From Candidatus Eiseniibacteriota bacterium (GTDB lineage: Bacteria > Orphanbacterota > Orphanbacteria > Orphanbacterales > Orphanbacteraceae): DNA of 56,397 bases. The stretch is from contig JAJRWB010000045.1 of NCBI GenBank assembly GCA_024276995.1, forward strand, positions 1-56,397, written 5' to 3'. Below are positions 1 through 8,102 of this stretch, in pieces. Under the pieces are notes generated by a model. That model was not told where the DNA came from and made no database searches. It saw only the letters and a list, made by a program, of their open reading frames with translations. Each line of letters opens with the position of its first letter. The first letter of the stretch is position 1. The position numbers and the translations under genes are program-made.

Positions 1-133
1 TGAGCAGATCGATGTCGCTGTCGCGGGTCATCTCGCCCGTGGCGGCCGAGCCGAAAAGGATGATCTTGTCCGGGGCGGCCGCGGCGAGAATCCGGCGGAC
101 GATCTCTTCTACCAAGGATTCGTCAATTCCCAT
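1..133 (-). CDS. Nucleotidyltransferase-domain protein (N-terminal part, runs off the window)
   Basis: The minus-strand frame starts at ATG 133 and is still open at base 1, so only the first 44 residues are visible. They contain FGSAATGEMTRDSDIDLL, which matches the GS-x(n)-SDxDL signature of the minimal/pol-beta-type nucleotidyltransferases; the two Asp of DSDID would bind metal. An AGGGGGG run lies about 5-12 bases upstream of the ATG. Family members of this size class are often MntA-like antitoxins paired with HEPN proteins, but the partner would lie outside the window. The active-site signature is intact here, unlike the degenerate copy at 53963-54364. Confidence 0.8.
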   Translation of the reverse strand, partial: MGIDESLVEEIVRRILAAAAPDKIILFGSAATGEMTRDSDIDLL

Positions 134-437
134 GGTCGCCCCCCCTGGACGGTTATGAAAACCGCAACTCGGACGCCCGTGTGCAACCGGCCTGTTAAAC
201 AAGGCGACATGAAAAACGGAGAACAGGAGAATCCGAAAATGATATTTTGGGACACCGAACGCAATCGTCGGGGTTGCGCCTGAAGCCCGAAAACTTTTTC
301 TCCAACCGGAGAACCCATGCTCATGTCCGCCTTGTCGTAACCCTCTAACAAATCAGGGGAAACGGTTACTTCACGCCTCCCGTTTCCCCTCACTCTATCG
401 TTAACCAACGAGCCTCGGGAGGTTCGTGGTTTTAATC
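134..437. other. Gene-free stretch between nucleotidyltransferase gene and tRNA-Asn, with two hairpins
   Basis: No convincing coding frame is seen here. The stretch holds a perfect 10-bp stem, GGGGAAACGG at 356-365 and CCGTTTCCCC at 380-389, with a 14-nt loop. A second stem just 3' of the tRNA pairs ACGA at 408-411 and CCTC at 413-416 with GAGG and TCGT up to 427. Both lie where transcription of the minus-strand tRNA would end, but neither is followed by a clear T tract on that strand, so a terminator or processing role is only suggested. Confidence 0.4.
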
Positions 438-513
438 TGGCTCCCCGGGTAGGACTCGAACCTACGACCCAGCGGTTAACAGCCGCTTGCTCTACCAGCT
501 GAGCTACCGAGGA
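438..513 (-). tRNA. tRNA-Asn (anticodon GTT)
   Basis: The minus-strand cloverleaf runs from 513 to 438. The acceptor stem TCCTCGG pairs with CCGGGGA, the D arm is GCTC/GAGC, the anticodon loop is CTGTTAA with anticodon GTT, and the T arm contains the GTTCGAGTC loop. The discriminator is G and the CCA end is encoded (TGG at 438-440). The gene stands alone, away from the tRNA cluster at 34-36 kb. Confidence 0.97.
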
Positions 514-523
514 ATAAATGTCG

Positions 524-571
524 TTCTCTATAGAATTATGGTCGGTCCGAAGACCTCGAATCCATAGAGAA
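524..571. repeat. Nested 48-bp inverted repeat upstream of tRNA-Asn
   Basis: TTCTCTAT at 524-531 is matched by ATAGAGAA at 564-571. Exactly centred between them, GGTC at 540-543 is matched by GACC at 552-555. The 8-base spacers are equal in length, so the whole element is symmetrical. It begins 11 bp upstream of the tRNA-Asn 5' end. It could be an RNA stem in the pre-tRNA leader or a protein-binding palindrome; the sequence does not decide which. Confidence 0.45.
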
Positions 572-850
572 AACATGGTAGGCCACCGCCGCGGCAAAGT
601 CAACCATCATCGGTGCTTCGGCGCCCCCCGCGGGCGCCGGCTCTTCGCCCGGCCCGGGCGACCAAGTACAACCTCTTTGTTTTCAACGCGTTACGCCTTG
701 CGTCTTCCCCGGGTCGTTTCCTTGACAAGTCTCCCTTCCCGTGGGAAACTAAAGGTCTTCTGTCCAGACGGCCCGGCATCGCACCGGGCGTGGCGGAATC
801 CCCGGAAGTGCTGAAACGGCACCCAACTACAGGAATGAAGAGGAAACCCG
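572..850 (+). promoter_or_regulatory. Upstream region of the MutL-family gene; weak promoter and possible structured leader
   Basis: No gene is seen. A TTGACA box lies at 722-727, with only a poor -10 candidate (GAAACT at 745-750, 17-nt spacer). Downstream, two short stems could form in the leader: GCCCGG 771-776 with CCGGGC 784-789, and GTGC 808-811 with GCAC 819-822. The arrangement suggests a 5' UTR of about 90 nt ending at the GAGGA ribosome-binding site. I compared it by eye with cobalamin, SAM, ZTP and c-di-GMP riboswitch core motifs and found no match. Confidence 0.3.
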
Positions 851-2656
851 ATGGCAGATGGTAAGGAAATCCGGTCGGTGCTCGCCACGGACTGCGGCAG
901 TACCACCACCAAGGCGATTCTGATCGAAAAGCAAGGCGACGAGTACCGCCTCGTCGTACGCGGGGAGGCGCCCACCACGGTGGAAGCACCCTTCGAGGAT
1001 GTGACGCGCGGCGCGCTGAACGCTATCATGGAAGTGGAGGAGCTGGCGGGCCGGAAGATCCTCGACGGCGAACAGATCATCATGCCCCAGGCGGGCGACG
1101 AGGGTGTCGATGTCTATCTCTCCACGTCGAGCGCCGGCGGCGGGCTCCAGATGATGGTCTCCGGCGTGGTGAAGCAGATGACCGGCGAGAGCGCCGAGCG
1201 CGCCGCCCTCGGGGCGGGCGCTATCGTGATGGACGTGATCGCCTCGAACGACGGCCGCGCCGCCCACGAGAAGATCCGCAGGATCCGCGAGCTGCGCCCC
1301 GACATGATTCTCCTTTCCGGCGGCATCGACGGCGGCGCGCTGAGCCACGTGGCGGAGCTTGCCGAGGTGATCGCCGCGGCGGAGCCGAAACCGCGCCTCG
1401 GCTCCGATTACAACCTCCCCATCATCTACGCCGGCAACGTCGACGCCCGCGACGTCGTCGAGGAGCGACTCGGCAAGAAGAGTTCCCTCGTGATCACCGA
1501 GAACATCCGCCCGGTGCTCGAGCGGGAGAACCTGATGCCGGCGCGCCACAAGATCCACGATCTCTTCATGGAACACGTGATGGCCCAGGCGCCCGGCTAC
1601 AAGAAGCTGATGAGCTGGACGTCCCTCCCGATCATGCCGACGCCCGCCGCGGTGGGCTATATCATCGAGACGATCGCGAAGCAGCAGGGGATCGAAGTGA
1701 TCGGCGTCGACATCGGCGGCGCCACGACGGACGTCTTCTCCGTCTTCCAGGAAGTGTTCAACCGCACGGTGAGCGCGAACCTCGGCATGTCGTATTCGAT
1801 CTCGAATGTGCTCGCCGAATCGGGCCTCAATAACGTGATGCGTTGGGTCCCCTTCGACATGGACGAAATCGATCTTCGCGATCGGATCAAGAACAAGATG
1901 ATCCGCCCCACGACGATTCCCCACTCCCTTGCGGAACTGAAAGTGGAGCAGGCGATCGCCCGCGAAGCGCTCCGCCTCGCCTTCGAGCAGCATAAGTCGC
2001 TCGCCGTCGGCCTCAAGGGGGTGCAACAGGAAAGAACGATCTCCGACGCCTTCGACCAGTCGTCGTCGGGCCAGACGATCATCAACCTGAAGACCCTCGA
2101 TCTTCTCGTCGGAAGCGGCGGCGTTCTTTCCCACGCGCCGCGCCGCGTCCAGGCGGCCGCCATGCTCGTCGACGCTTTCCTCCCCGAGTATGTCACCAAG
2201 CTCGCCGTCGATTCGATCTTCATGATGCCCCAGCTCGGCGTGCTCGCCTCGGAATACCCGAAGGCGGCGACCGACGTGTTCGAAAAGGATTGCCTGATCC
2301 ATCTCGGTTGTTGCGTCGCCCCGGTGGGGAACGCGAAGCAGGCCGGGCAGCCTTGCGTCACGGTGGAGTACAATCTGAAAGGCGAACATGTGAAGAAGGA
2401 GGTCTCGTACGGTGACATCGCCCTCATTCCGATGGAGCGCACCGACGAAGTGGAAGCGACGATCACCCCGGCGCGCCATTTCGACATGGGCCAGGGCAAC
2501 GGCAAGGCGGTCACGGCGAAACTCACGGGCGGCGTGGTGGGGCTCATCGTCGACGCCCGCGGCAGGCCGTACAAGATGACCACCGACAGCACGGAACGGG
2601 TGCAACGCCTCAAGACCTGGGAGAAGGAACTCAAGCTCTACCCTGAACAGGAGTAA
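851..2656 (+). CDS. MutL-family ASKHA protein (glutamate mutase L / GlmL type)
   Basis: The 601-residue product belongs to the MutL family associated with B12-dependent carbon-skeleton and amino mutases, not to DNA mismatch repair MutL. Two phosphate-binding signatures of the ASKHA (actin/Hsp70/hydantoinase) fold are visible: DCGSTTTKA at residues 14-22 and GVDIGGATTDVFSVF near residues 282-296. The central part contains a third glycine-rich element, LVGSGGVLSHAP. It is longer than the roughly 460 residues I recall for GlmL. The family role is taken to be chaperone or reactivase of an adenosylcobalamin mutase, but no mutase or B12 gene is visible here. The ATG at 851 is preceded by GAGGA. The next gene starts 5 bp after its stop, so the two form an operon. 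I am confident of the family but not of the substrate. Confidence 0.85.
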   Translation: MADGKEIRSVLATDCGSTTTKAILIEKQGDEYRLVVRGEAPTTVEAPFEDVTRGALNAIMEVEELAGRKILDGEQIIMPQAGDEGVDVYLSTSSAGGGLQMMVSGVVKQMTGESAERAALGAGAIVMDVIASNDGRAAHEKIRRIRELRPDMILLSGGIDGGALSHVAELAEVIAAAEPKPRLGSDYNLPIIYAGNVDARDVVEERLGKKSSLVITENIRPVLERENLMPARHKIHDLFMEHVMAQAPGYKKLMSWTSLPIMPTPAAVGYIIETIAKQQGIEVIGVDIGGATTDVFSVFQEVFNRTVSANLGMSYSISNVLAESGLNNVMRWVPFDMDEIDLRDRIKNKMIRPTTIPHSLAELKVEQAIAREALRLAFEQHKSLAVGLKGVQQERTISDAFDQSSSGQTIINLKTLDLLVGSGGVLSHAPRRVQAAAMLVDAFLPEYVTKLAVDSIFMMPQLGVLASEYPKAATDVFEKDCLIHLGCCVAPVGNAKQAGQPCVTVEYNLKGEHVKKEVSYGDIALIPMERTDEVEATITPARHFDMGQGNGKAVTAKLTGGVVGLIVDARGRPYKMTTDSTERVQRLKTWEKELKLYPEQE

Positions 2657-2661
2657 TCGGA

Positions 2662-3792
2662 ATGGCCCACGCATACACCCCCGGTCTCCGGGTGACCGAT
2701 AAGACGATCATCCAGCGCGAACGCCGCCTTCCCCTCACCGGCGAGGTGGTCGTGAAGAAGGGGGACGAGGTAAAGGCGGAGGATATCGTCGCCCGGACGA
2801 ACCTCCCGGGAAACGTTCAGATCGTCAAGGCGGCGAGTATCCTCGGCATCTCCCCGGAAGATATCAACGACGTGATGGTCAAGAAGAAGGGCGATCCTGT
2901 GTCGAAAGGCGAGGTGATCGCCATGACATCCGCCTTCTTTGGTCTCTTCAAGTCGAAAGTGACCTCCCCGGTGACCGGCGAATTGGAGGAGATCTCGAAT
3001 GTTTCGGGGCAGATCATCCTGCGCGAACCGCCGATCCCTGTCGAAGTGGCGGCCTACATCGACGGCTGGGTCGGCGAGACGATCCCGAACGAGGGGGTGA
3101 TCGTCGAGACGACCGGCGCCTTCGTGCAGGGCATTTTCGGCATCGGCGGGGAGACCACCGGCGAGATGACCGTCGTCGTCGGCGCGCCCGAGGACGAGCT
3201 GACCGGCGACATGATCACCAAGGACCTCGCCGGCAAGATTCTCGCGGGCGGCGCGTACGTGACGTACGACACGGTGAAGAAGGCGATCGACGCGGGGGTG
3301 AAGGGCATCATCGTCGGAGGTTTCCGTGATTCCGACCTGCGCCGAATCCTCGGTTACGATCTCGGCGTCGCCATCACCGGCCAGGAGCACATCGGCCTGA
3401 CGCTCATTCTCACCGAAGGCTTCGGCCGCATGAGCATGGCGAAGAAAACGTTCGACCTCTTCAAGCGTTTCGCGGGGAAGAAGGTCTCCATCAACGGAGC
3501 CACGCAGATCCGCGCAGGCGTCATGCGCCCGGAGATCATCGTTCCCCTCGGCGAACGCTACTCGGAAGACCTCGCAGGCCGGGAGCACGTCGCCTCGGGC
3601 GGCCTCGGCATCGGTTCGACGATCCGCGTGATCCGCGAGCCGCACTTCGGCCAGCTCGCCGAGGTGGTCGAGCTTCCTCCCGAGCTGACCGTCGTGGACA
3701 GCGAGACGAAGGTCCGCGTCCTTCGCGCCCGCTTCGAGGACGGTTCGGAAATGCTCATGCCCCGCGCGAACGTGGAGATGATCGAAAGCTGA
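2662..3792 (+). CDS. Conserved protein with N-terminal barrel-sandwich (lipoyl-like) domain, partner of MutL-family protein
   Basis: This 376-residue protein has no signal peptide. The N-terminal ~120 residues resemble a barrel-sandwich hybrid: hydrophobic strands alternate with the turns GEVVVKKGDEVKAEDIV and VSKGEVI, then a second half-motif SPVTGELEEISNVSGQII, as in RnfC or HlyD-type lipoyl-like folds. The central part (about 125-280) is Gly/Val-rich, with GIFGIGGETTGEM and DAGVKGIIVGGF. The C-terminal ~60 residues look like a small beta barrel (TKVRVLRARFEDGSEMLMPRANVEM). It lies 5 bp behind the MutL-family gene and should be co-translated. I recall similar pairs in other phyla, but I know no assigned function. 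A role in handling the same cofactor or mutase is inference. Confidence 0.75.
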   Translation: MAHAYTPGLRVTDKTIIQRERRLPLTGEVVVKKGDEVKAEDIVARTNLPGNVQIVKAASILGISPEDINDVMVKKKGDPVSKGEVIAMTSAFFGLFKSKVTSPVTGELEEISNVSGQIILREPPIPVEVAAYIDGWVGETIPNEGVIVETTGAFVQGIFGIGGETTGEMTVVVGAPEDELTGDMITKDLAGKILAGGAYVTYDTVKKAIDAGVKGIIVGGFRDSDLRRILGYDLGVAITGQEHIGLTLILTEGFGRMSMAKKTFDLFKRFAGKKVSINGATQIRAGVMRPEIIVPLGERYSEDLAGREHVASGGLGIGSTIRVIREPHFGQLAEVVELPPELTVVDSETKVRVLRARFEDGSEMLMPRANVEMIES

Positions 3793-3826
3793 TCTTCACC
3801 GATTTCGCCACGGCGCAAGATCAGCT
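3787..3826. terminator. Bidirectional inverted repeat between convergent genes
   Basis: AGCTGATCTT at 3787-3796 and AAGATCAGCT at 3817-3826 form a perfect 10-bp inverted repeat with a 20-nt loop. The arms include the stop codons of both convergent genes (TGA at 3790-3792 plus strand; TGA at 3821-3823 minus strand). There is no U tract, so a hairpin serving both transcripts, possibly as a 3'-end stabiliser, is more likely than a classical intrinsic terminator. Confidence 0.45.
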
Positions 3827-4318
3827 GCGGTAAAGCTCCACCGCGTCCATGGAAACGAAGCAGTCGGGTTTCGGGCAGCTTTCTTCCTTGCCCGCCATGC
3901 CGCAGGGCTGCATTTCGGCGTCCTCTTCCGCGCCCGGACCGGCATCCTCGCCTTCGCCCTCTTCCGCCGGCTCCGCCTCCACCACGACCACCGCGCCTTC
4001 CACGCGAATCCGGTCGCCGGCGCACGTCTTCGGCAGGATCACCTTGTCGCCGGCGCTCTTCACGAAAAGCGTGTCCGCCGCATCGTCGGTCACCACCTTC
4101 GCCCAACACCCGGCCCCCTGGCAGACCGCCGAGACGGTCCCCTCCACCATCACCACTTTCCCTTCGTACGCGCGCGGGTCCGCCTTGATCTCGCCGAGGG
4201 CGGTGGCGCTCTTCAGTTTCACTTCATCGCCCGCCACGTAGTAAGCACGCTCACCGCACCCGGAAACGAGAATCGCCAGCCCGGCGAGTCCGAGAAGTAT
4301 TCGTATCGATTTTTGCAT
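3821..4318 (-). CDS. Lipoprotein with DUF4920-like OB-fold domain
   Basis: The 165-residue product begins with a lipoprotein signal peptide: positive N-terminus, hydrophobic core, and lipobox LVSGC with the lipidated Cys near residue 21. Residues 40-115 (DPRAYEGKVVMVEGTVSAVC, then AGCWAKV) resemble the DUF4920/OB-fold domain found in small periplasmic lipoproteins. An acidic low-complexity stretch at about 115-135 precedes a Cys-rich tail containing MQPCGM and CPKPDCF. Cys residues in the OB part and tail could form disulfides or bind metal, but this is a guess. The start ATG at 4318 has AAGGAG 8 bases upstream. It lies downstream of the rplQ terminator on the same strand and probably has its own promoter; TGTAAT near 4375 is a possible -10 box. 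Confidence 0.75.
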   Translation of the reverse strand: MQKSIRILLGLAGLAILVSGCGERAYYVAGDEVKLKSATALGEIKADPRAYEGKVVMVEGTVSAVCQGAGCWAKVVTDDAADTLFVKSAGDKVILPKTCAGDRIRVEGAVVVVEAEPAEEGEGEDAGPGAEEDAEMQPCGMAGKEESCPKPDCFVSMDAVELYRS

Positions 4319-4445
4319 CGACTTTTCTCCTTCGTATCGAATGAAACGGGTGAATTCGATTCCGGGGATACCCTATTACAATCGCAGTCGCGGGGCGATT
4401 TTGCAAGGGGAATCGGCGCGGCGGAGGAGAAACCGGGACGGTCGA

Positions 4446-4477
4446 ATGAAAACGCCCCGGGGAAACTTCCCGGGGCG
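4446..4477 (-). terminator. Intrinsic terminator at the end of the ribosomal protein cluster
   Basis: Read on the minus strand, CGCCCCGGG (4477-4469) pairs with CCCGGGGCG (4461-4453) across a 7-nt loop and is followed at once by TTTTC. This strong GC stem and T tract lie 50-80 bp downstream of the rplQ stop codon. It closes the roughly 31-kb run of minus-strand translation genes. Confidence 0.85.
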
Positions 4478-4527
4478 CTGTATTCGCTGTCTCCCGCCGG
4501 TCGCGCGGACCGGCGGCGGAAAAGGAG

Positions 4528-5019
4528 CTACTTCTCCTTCTTCTCTTCCTCTTCGGCGGCCTCCGCCTCCATCCGGGCGAGCTGCTCTTGCATCTCCTTT
4601 TCCTTCTCTTCCTTGCGCTTCTTCTTCTTCTCGACGCGCTCTTCCAGTTCCTCGATCTTCGGCTCGAGACCGACCAACTCGACCACCGACATCGGAGCGT
4701 TGTCGCCGTGACGCCGCCCGTGCTTGATGATCCTCGTGTAGCCGCCGTTTCGATCGGCGAACGCCGGGGCGATCGTATCGAACAGCTCGCTGACGACCTT
4801 CTTGTCGGAAATCACGCGAAGCACGTTCCGCCGGGCGTGGAGATCTCCTCTTTTCGCGAAGGTGATCATCCTGTCGGCGACCTGCCTCAGCTCCTTGGCG
4901 CGCGTGTCGGTCGTTTCGATTCGCCTCGATCGGAAGAGAGACGTCACCATGTTCCTGAACATGGCGTTACGGTGCGCCGTGGTCATGTTCAGCCTGCGGC
5001 CTGCCTTCTGGTGTCGCAT
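4528..5019 (-). CDS. rplQ: Ribosomal protein bL17
   Basis: The start [20 protein letters not shown] is diagnostic of bL17, and the family core extends to about residue 115. After it comes a highly charged Lys/Glu tail of about 40 residues (residues 123-163), predicted to be helical or coiled coil and absent from short homologues such as E. coli L17 (127 residues). The ATG at 5019 is chosen over an upstream in-frame ATG because homology begins there and AAAGGGA lies in front. It is the last gene of the cluster, 22 bp after rpoA, and is followed by the terminator at 4446-4477. Confidence 0.97.
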   Translation of the reverse strand: MRHQKAGRRLNMTTAHRNAMFRNMVTSLFRSRRIETTDTRAKELRQVADRMITFAKRGDLHARRNVLRVISDKKVVSELFDTIAPAFADRNGGYTRIIKHGRRHGDNAPMSVVELVGLEPKIEELEERVEKKKKRKEEKEKEMQEQLARMEAEAAEEEEKKEK

Positions 5020-5041
5020 CGGACGGTCCCTTTCTCCTCGA

Positions 5042-6043
5042 TCAGTTGCCCTGTTCCGCCCGGGGCGGGGCGCTGTCCAGGTACTCGCCCACATCCATGC
5101 CGAACGTCAGGTTCATGTTCTTGATGATATCGTGAATCTCTTTGAGCGATTTTCGGCCGAAGTTGCGGTACTTGAGCATCTCCGCCTCGCTCTTCTGGAC
5201 GAGTTCACCGATGGTGCGGATCTGCGCGGCCTGCAGGCAGTTGCTCGATCGAACCGAAAGCTCGAGTTCGTCAACGCTCCGGTTGAGCAGTTCTCTCATC
5301 TGCTCCGTCGACTCGTCCACCACTTCGACTTCGTCCGCCACCGGTTCCTGGTCGAAGTTCATGAACAAGAAGAGGTGGTCCTTGAGCAGCTTGGCAGCGT
5401 GGGAGATCGCGTCTTCCGGGTTGATCGTCCCGTTGGTCCACACCTCCATGACCAGCTTATCGTAGTCGGTGTCCTGTCCGACACGCGTATCTTCGACCCG
5501 GTAGGTGACGCGCCGGACGGGGGAATAGTGTGAATCGACCGCGATCACGCCGATCGGCGCGTCGGTCAGCTTCTGCGCGTCCGACTTGATGAAGCCGCGA
5601 CCGTCGTTGACGCCCACTTCCATCTTGAGGCTCACGCCGCTGTCGAGGGTGGCGATATGCTGTTCCTTGTTCAGGATCTCGAGCTCCGCGGGAACATCGA
5701 ACAGCTCGGCGGTCACCTCCCCGGGACCTTCCACGTCGAGAGTGAGCGGCTTCGCTTCGTCGCCGTCGAGACGGATCACCAGGCTCTTCAGGTTGAGCAC
5801 GATGTCCGTCACGTCTTCGTAGACCCCGGGGATGGTGCTGAACTCGTGCTTCACGCCGTCGATTTTCACGTAGTTCACCGCCGCGCCCTGCAACGACGAG
5901 AGAAGAATACGCCGCAGCGCGTTGCCGAGCGTCACTCCGAAACCGCGCTCGAGCGGTTCGACCACGAAGAGACCGTACTTCTCGGTGTATGTCTCCTCGT
6001 CCCGCTCGATCGCCTTGGGCATGCGGAGACTTTTCCACTTCAT
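5042..6043 (-). CDS. rpoA: RNA polymerase subunit alpha
   Basis: This is the 333-residue alpha subunit that dimerises to nucleate RNA polymerase assembly. The N-terminal domain shows the typical [20 protein letters not shown] motif. The C-terminal domain shows the helix-hairpin-helix part ([21 protein letters not shown], then [12 protein letters not shown]) that contacts UP elements and activators. The ATG at 6043 fits the family start ([10 protein letters not shown]), and GGGGGG precedes it. It directly follows rpsK with a 95-bp gap. The usual rpsD gene is not between them. Confidence 0.98.
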   Translation of the reverse strand: MKWKSLRMPKAIERDEETYTEKYGLFVVEPLERGFGVTLGNALRRILLSSLQGAAVNYVKIDGVKHEFSTIPGVYEDVTDIVLNLKSLVIRLDGDEAKPLTLDVEGPGEVTAELFDVPAELEILNKEQHIATLDSGVSLKMEVGVNDGRGFIKSDAQKLTDAPIGVIAVDSHYSPVRRVTYRVEDTRVGQDTDYDKLVMEVWTNGTINPEDAISHAAKLLKDHLFLFMNFDQEPVADEVEVVDESTEQMRELLNRSVDELELSVRSSNCLQAAQIRTIGELVQKSEAEMLKYRNFGRKSLKEIHDIIKNMNLTFGMDVGEYLDSAPPRAEQGN

Positions 6044-6138
6044 TCCAGTGCCCCCCTTTTCCATCACTACGATGGGGACAAAAGTTATCTCTCAAACGAA
6101 ATCGCGCGGGCCGCCGGGGGACGTCCCCGGCGGGCGCG

Positions 6139-6528
6139 TCAGACACGGCGCCTCTTCGGAGGCCGGCACCCGTTGTGCGGAATCGGCGTCACGTCGTTGA
6201 TCGACGACACGTCCAGTCCGGCGGCCTGGAGCGAACGGATCGCCGCCTCGCGGCCCGAACCGGGGCCCTTGACCCGGACTTCCACTTTTCTCATCCCCAT
6301 ACCGACCGCCACGCGGGCCGATTCGTCGGCCGCCATCTGCGCGGCGAACGGGGTGCTCTTCTTCGATCCCTTGAACCCCATCTTCCCGGCGCTCGACCAG
6401 GAGACGACGCCGCCCGACATATCGGTGATCGTCACGATGGTGTTGTTGAACGTCGACTGGATATGGACGATGCCGAAAGGATCGACTTTCCTGTCCTTTT
6501 TCTTTTTTCCCCTTCTCGGTGGTGCCAA
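6139..6528 (-). CDS. rpsK: Ribosomal protein uS11
   Basis: The 129-residue product has the uS11 core ([30 protein letters not shown]) and the conserved C-terminal [11 protein letters not shown]. It is a platform protein of the 30S subunit and contacts 16S rRNA near the E and P sites. Translation starts at TTG 6528: AAGGAGG lies 6 bases upstream and there is no ATG near the family start. It lies between rpsM and rpoA. Confidence 0.97.
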   Translation of the reverse strand: MAPPRRGKKKKDRKVDPFGIVHIQSTFNNTIVTITDMSGGVVSWSSAGKMGFKGSKKSTPFAAQMAADESARVAVGMGMRKVEVRVKGPGSGREAAIRSLQAAGLDVSSINDVTPIPHNGCRPPKRRRV

Positions 6529-6567
6529 GGAGAACCTCCTTCATACGCGCCGGCCCCGGCGGCCGGC

Positions 6568-6942
6568 TTACTTTTTCCGCTTAACGGCGCCCGAACCCTT
6601 CTTCGGACCCTTCCGGGTCCTGGCGTTCGTGCTGGTTCGCTGGCCCCGTACCGGGAGGCCGCGCCTGTGCCTCAACCCGCGGTACGTGCCGATGTCCATG
6701 ATGCGCTTGATGTTCATGCTGATTTCGCTGCGCAACGAACCTTCGACTCTGTATTCGCTTTCGATGATCTGCCTGAGTTTCGCCGTCTGCTCCTCGGACA
6801 GGTTTCTCGCGCGCACGTTCGGATCGATTCCGGCCTTGTCCAGGATCCGCATCGATGTCGTGGGGCCGATGCCGAAGATGTACGTCAGCGCGACTTCCAT
6901 TCGCTTGTCGTTAGGGAGGTCGACTCCCGCGATTCGGGCCAA
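6568..6942 (-). CDS. rpsM: Ribosomal protein uS13
   Basis: The 124-residue product begins [20 protein letters not shown] and has the family [16 protein letters not shown] motif and a basic C-terminal tail that reaches the P-site tRNA. The start is TTG 6942, with AGGAGG 8 bases upstream. It follows rpmJ by 17 bp and precedes rpsK by 39 bp in the alpha-operon part of the cluster. Confidence 0.97.
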   Translation of the reverse strand: MARIAGVDLPNDKRMEVALTYIFGIGPTTSMRILDKAGIDPNVRARNLSEEQTAKLRQIIESEYRVEGSLRSEISMNIKRIMDIGTYRGLRHRRGLPVRGQRTSTNARTRKGPKKGSGAVKRKK

Positions 6943-6959
6943 GAGAACGCCCTCCTTTC

Positions 6960-7076
6960 CTAGCCTTGCCTCTGCTTATGCCTCGGGTTCTTCTTGCAAA
7001 TCACGCGAAGAACGCCCTTGCGCTTCACGATCTTGCAATGCTCACATATTTTCTTGACCGATGCTCTGACCTTCAC
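6960..7076 (-). CDS. rpmJ: Ribosomal protein bL36
   Basis: This small gene codes for 38 residues: [20 protein letters not shown], then a second half ending [11 protein letters not shown]. The zinc-ligand set C-x2-C...C-x4-H (CEHC and CKKNPRH) is complete, so this is the zinc-binding form. The start is GTG 7076 with GGAGG 8 bases upstream; an ATG a few bases earlier is out of frame. It lies between infA and rpsM, as in most bacteria. Confidence 0.95.
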   Translation of the reverse strand: MKVRASVKKICEHCKIVKRKGVLRVICKKNPRHKQRQG

Positions 7077-7105
7077 GTCCCATTCCTCCTCTGGGCGCTA
7101 CTTTC

Positions 7106-7324
7106 CTACTTGTATCTATAAGTAATTCTTCCGCGCGTAAGATCGTACGGCGACAGTTCCACGGTTACCTTGTCTCCCGGAAGGATGCGGATGAAGTGCA
7201 TCCGGATCTTCCCGGAAATATGAGCCAGGATCCTGTGCCCGTTCTCGAGTTCCACCCGGAACATCGCATTGGGCAGCGGCTCCACCACGGTGCCTTCTAC
7301 CGTAATCGGTTCTTCCTTCGCCAT
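7106..7324 (-). CDS. infA: Translation initiation factor IF-1
   Basis: The 72-residue protein is a single S1/OB-fold domain ([20 protein letters not shown], then [21 protein letters not shown]). It binds the 30S A site during initiation. It starts at ATG 7324, 9 bp after the map stop codon, and is followed by rpmJ. Length and sequence are typical. Confidence 0.97.
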   Translation of the reverse strand: MAKEEPITVEGTVVEPLPNAMFRVELENGHRILAHISGKIRMHFIRILPGDKVTVELSPYDLTRGRITYRYK

Positions 7325-7333
7325 CCGATCTCC

Positions 7334-8083
7334 CTACGCGTTCAATGTCAGTATGTCCGGGCCGTTCTCCCGGATCGCCACGGTGTGCTCGAAGTGAGCG
7401 CTGAGCGACCCGTCGATCGTCACCACCGTCCAGTCGTCATCGAGAATGCGGACGTCGTCGCCGCCGGCGTTCACCATCGGCTCGATGGCGAGCACCATCC
7501 CTTGCCGAAGGAGCAGCCCGCGCCCCGGCCGGCCGAAGTTCGGCACCTGCGGATCTTCGTGCATGTTCCTCCCGATGCCGTGGCCGACCAGCTTGCGCAC
7601 CACGGTGAACCCGTGGCTCTCCACCTCGGCCTGGACGGCGTGGGAGATATCGGACAGGTGCCTGCCCGGGCGCGCCTGCTCGATCCCCTTCTCCAGGGCG
7701 TCCCGCGTCACGTCGAGCAGCCGGTCCGCCTCCTCGCTCACCCTGCCCACACGGAAGGTGCGCGCCGAGTCGCCGTAGTAGCCGCCCACGATCGAGCCGA
7801 CGTCGACACCGATGATATCCCCTTCTTCGAGCACACGATCCCCCGGGATGCCGTGCACCACCTCGTCGTTCACCGACGCGCAGATGCTCGCCGGGAAACC
7901 GTTGTATCCGAGAAAGGCGGGCTTCGCGCCGCGACTCTCGATGTATTTCCTCACAATATCGTCCAACTCCCCCGTGGTGACACCCGGCTTCGCGGCTTTC
8001 TCCGCCGCATCGAGCGCGCCCGCCACCACCGACCCGCTGACGCGCATCTTCTCGATCTCCTCCGTGCTCTTTAGTATCACCAT
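7334..8083 (-). CDS. map: Methionine aminopeptidase, type I
   Basis: The product of about 249 residues removes the initiator Met from nascent proteins. The pita-bread metal site is visible: Asp in GVDVGS and in YYGDSART, His in GHGIGRNMHEDP, Glu in LAIEPMV and Glu in FEHTVAI. I chose ATG 8083 (MVILKSTEEIEKMRVSG) because the family starts there; an in-frame GTG at 8101 would add six residues. It lies between secY and infA without adk, which separates secY and map in many bacteria. Confidence 0.95.
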   Translation of the reverse strand: MVILKSTEEIEKMRVSGSVVAGALDAAEKAAKPGVTTGELDDIVRKYIESRGAKPAFLGYNGFPASICASVNDEVVHGIPGDRVLEEGDIIGVDVGSIVGGYYGDSARTFRVGRVSEEADRLLDVTRDALEKGIEQARPGRHLSDISHAVQAEVESHGFTVVRKLVGHGIGRNMHEDPQVPNFGRPGRGLLLRQGMVLAIEPMVNAGGDDVRILDDDWTVVTIDGSLSAHFEHTVAIRENGPDILTLNA

Positions 8084-8102
8084 GGCGTTTCCGCTCCGCA
8101 CC

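Noticed and set aside
756-850. Cobalamin riboswitch before the MutL-family gene
   Set aside because: The B12-box (GCCACTG-type) and the conserved core are not found.
827-2674. 615-codon open frame on the minus strand
   Set aside because: It is antisense to the MutL-family gene; its product is His/Arg/Asp-rich shadow composition with no family motif.
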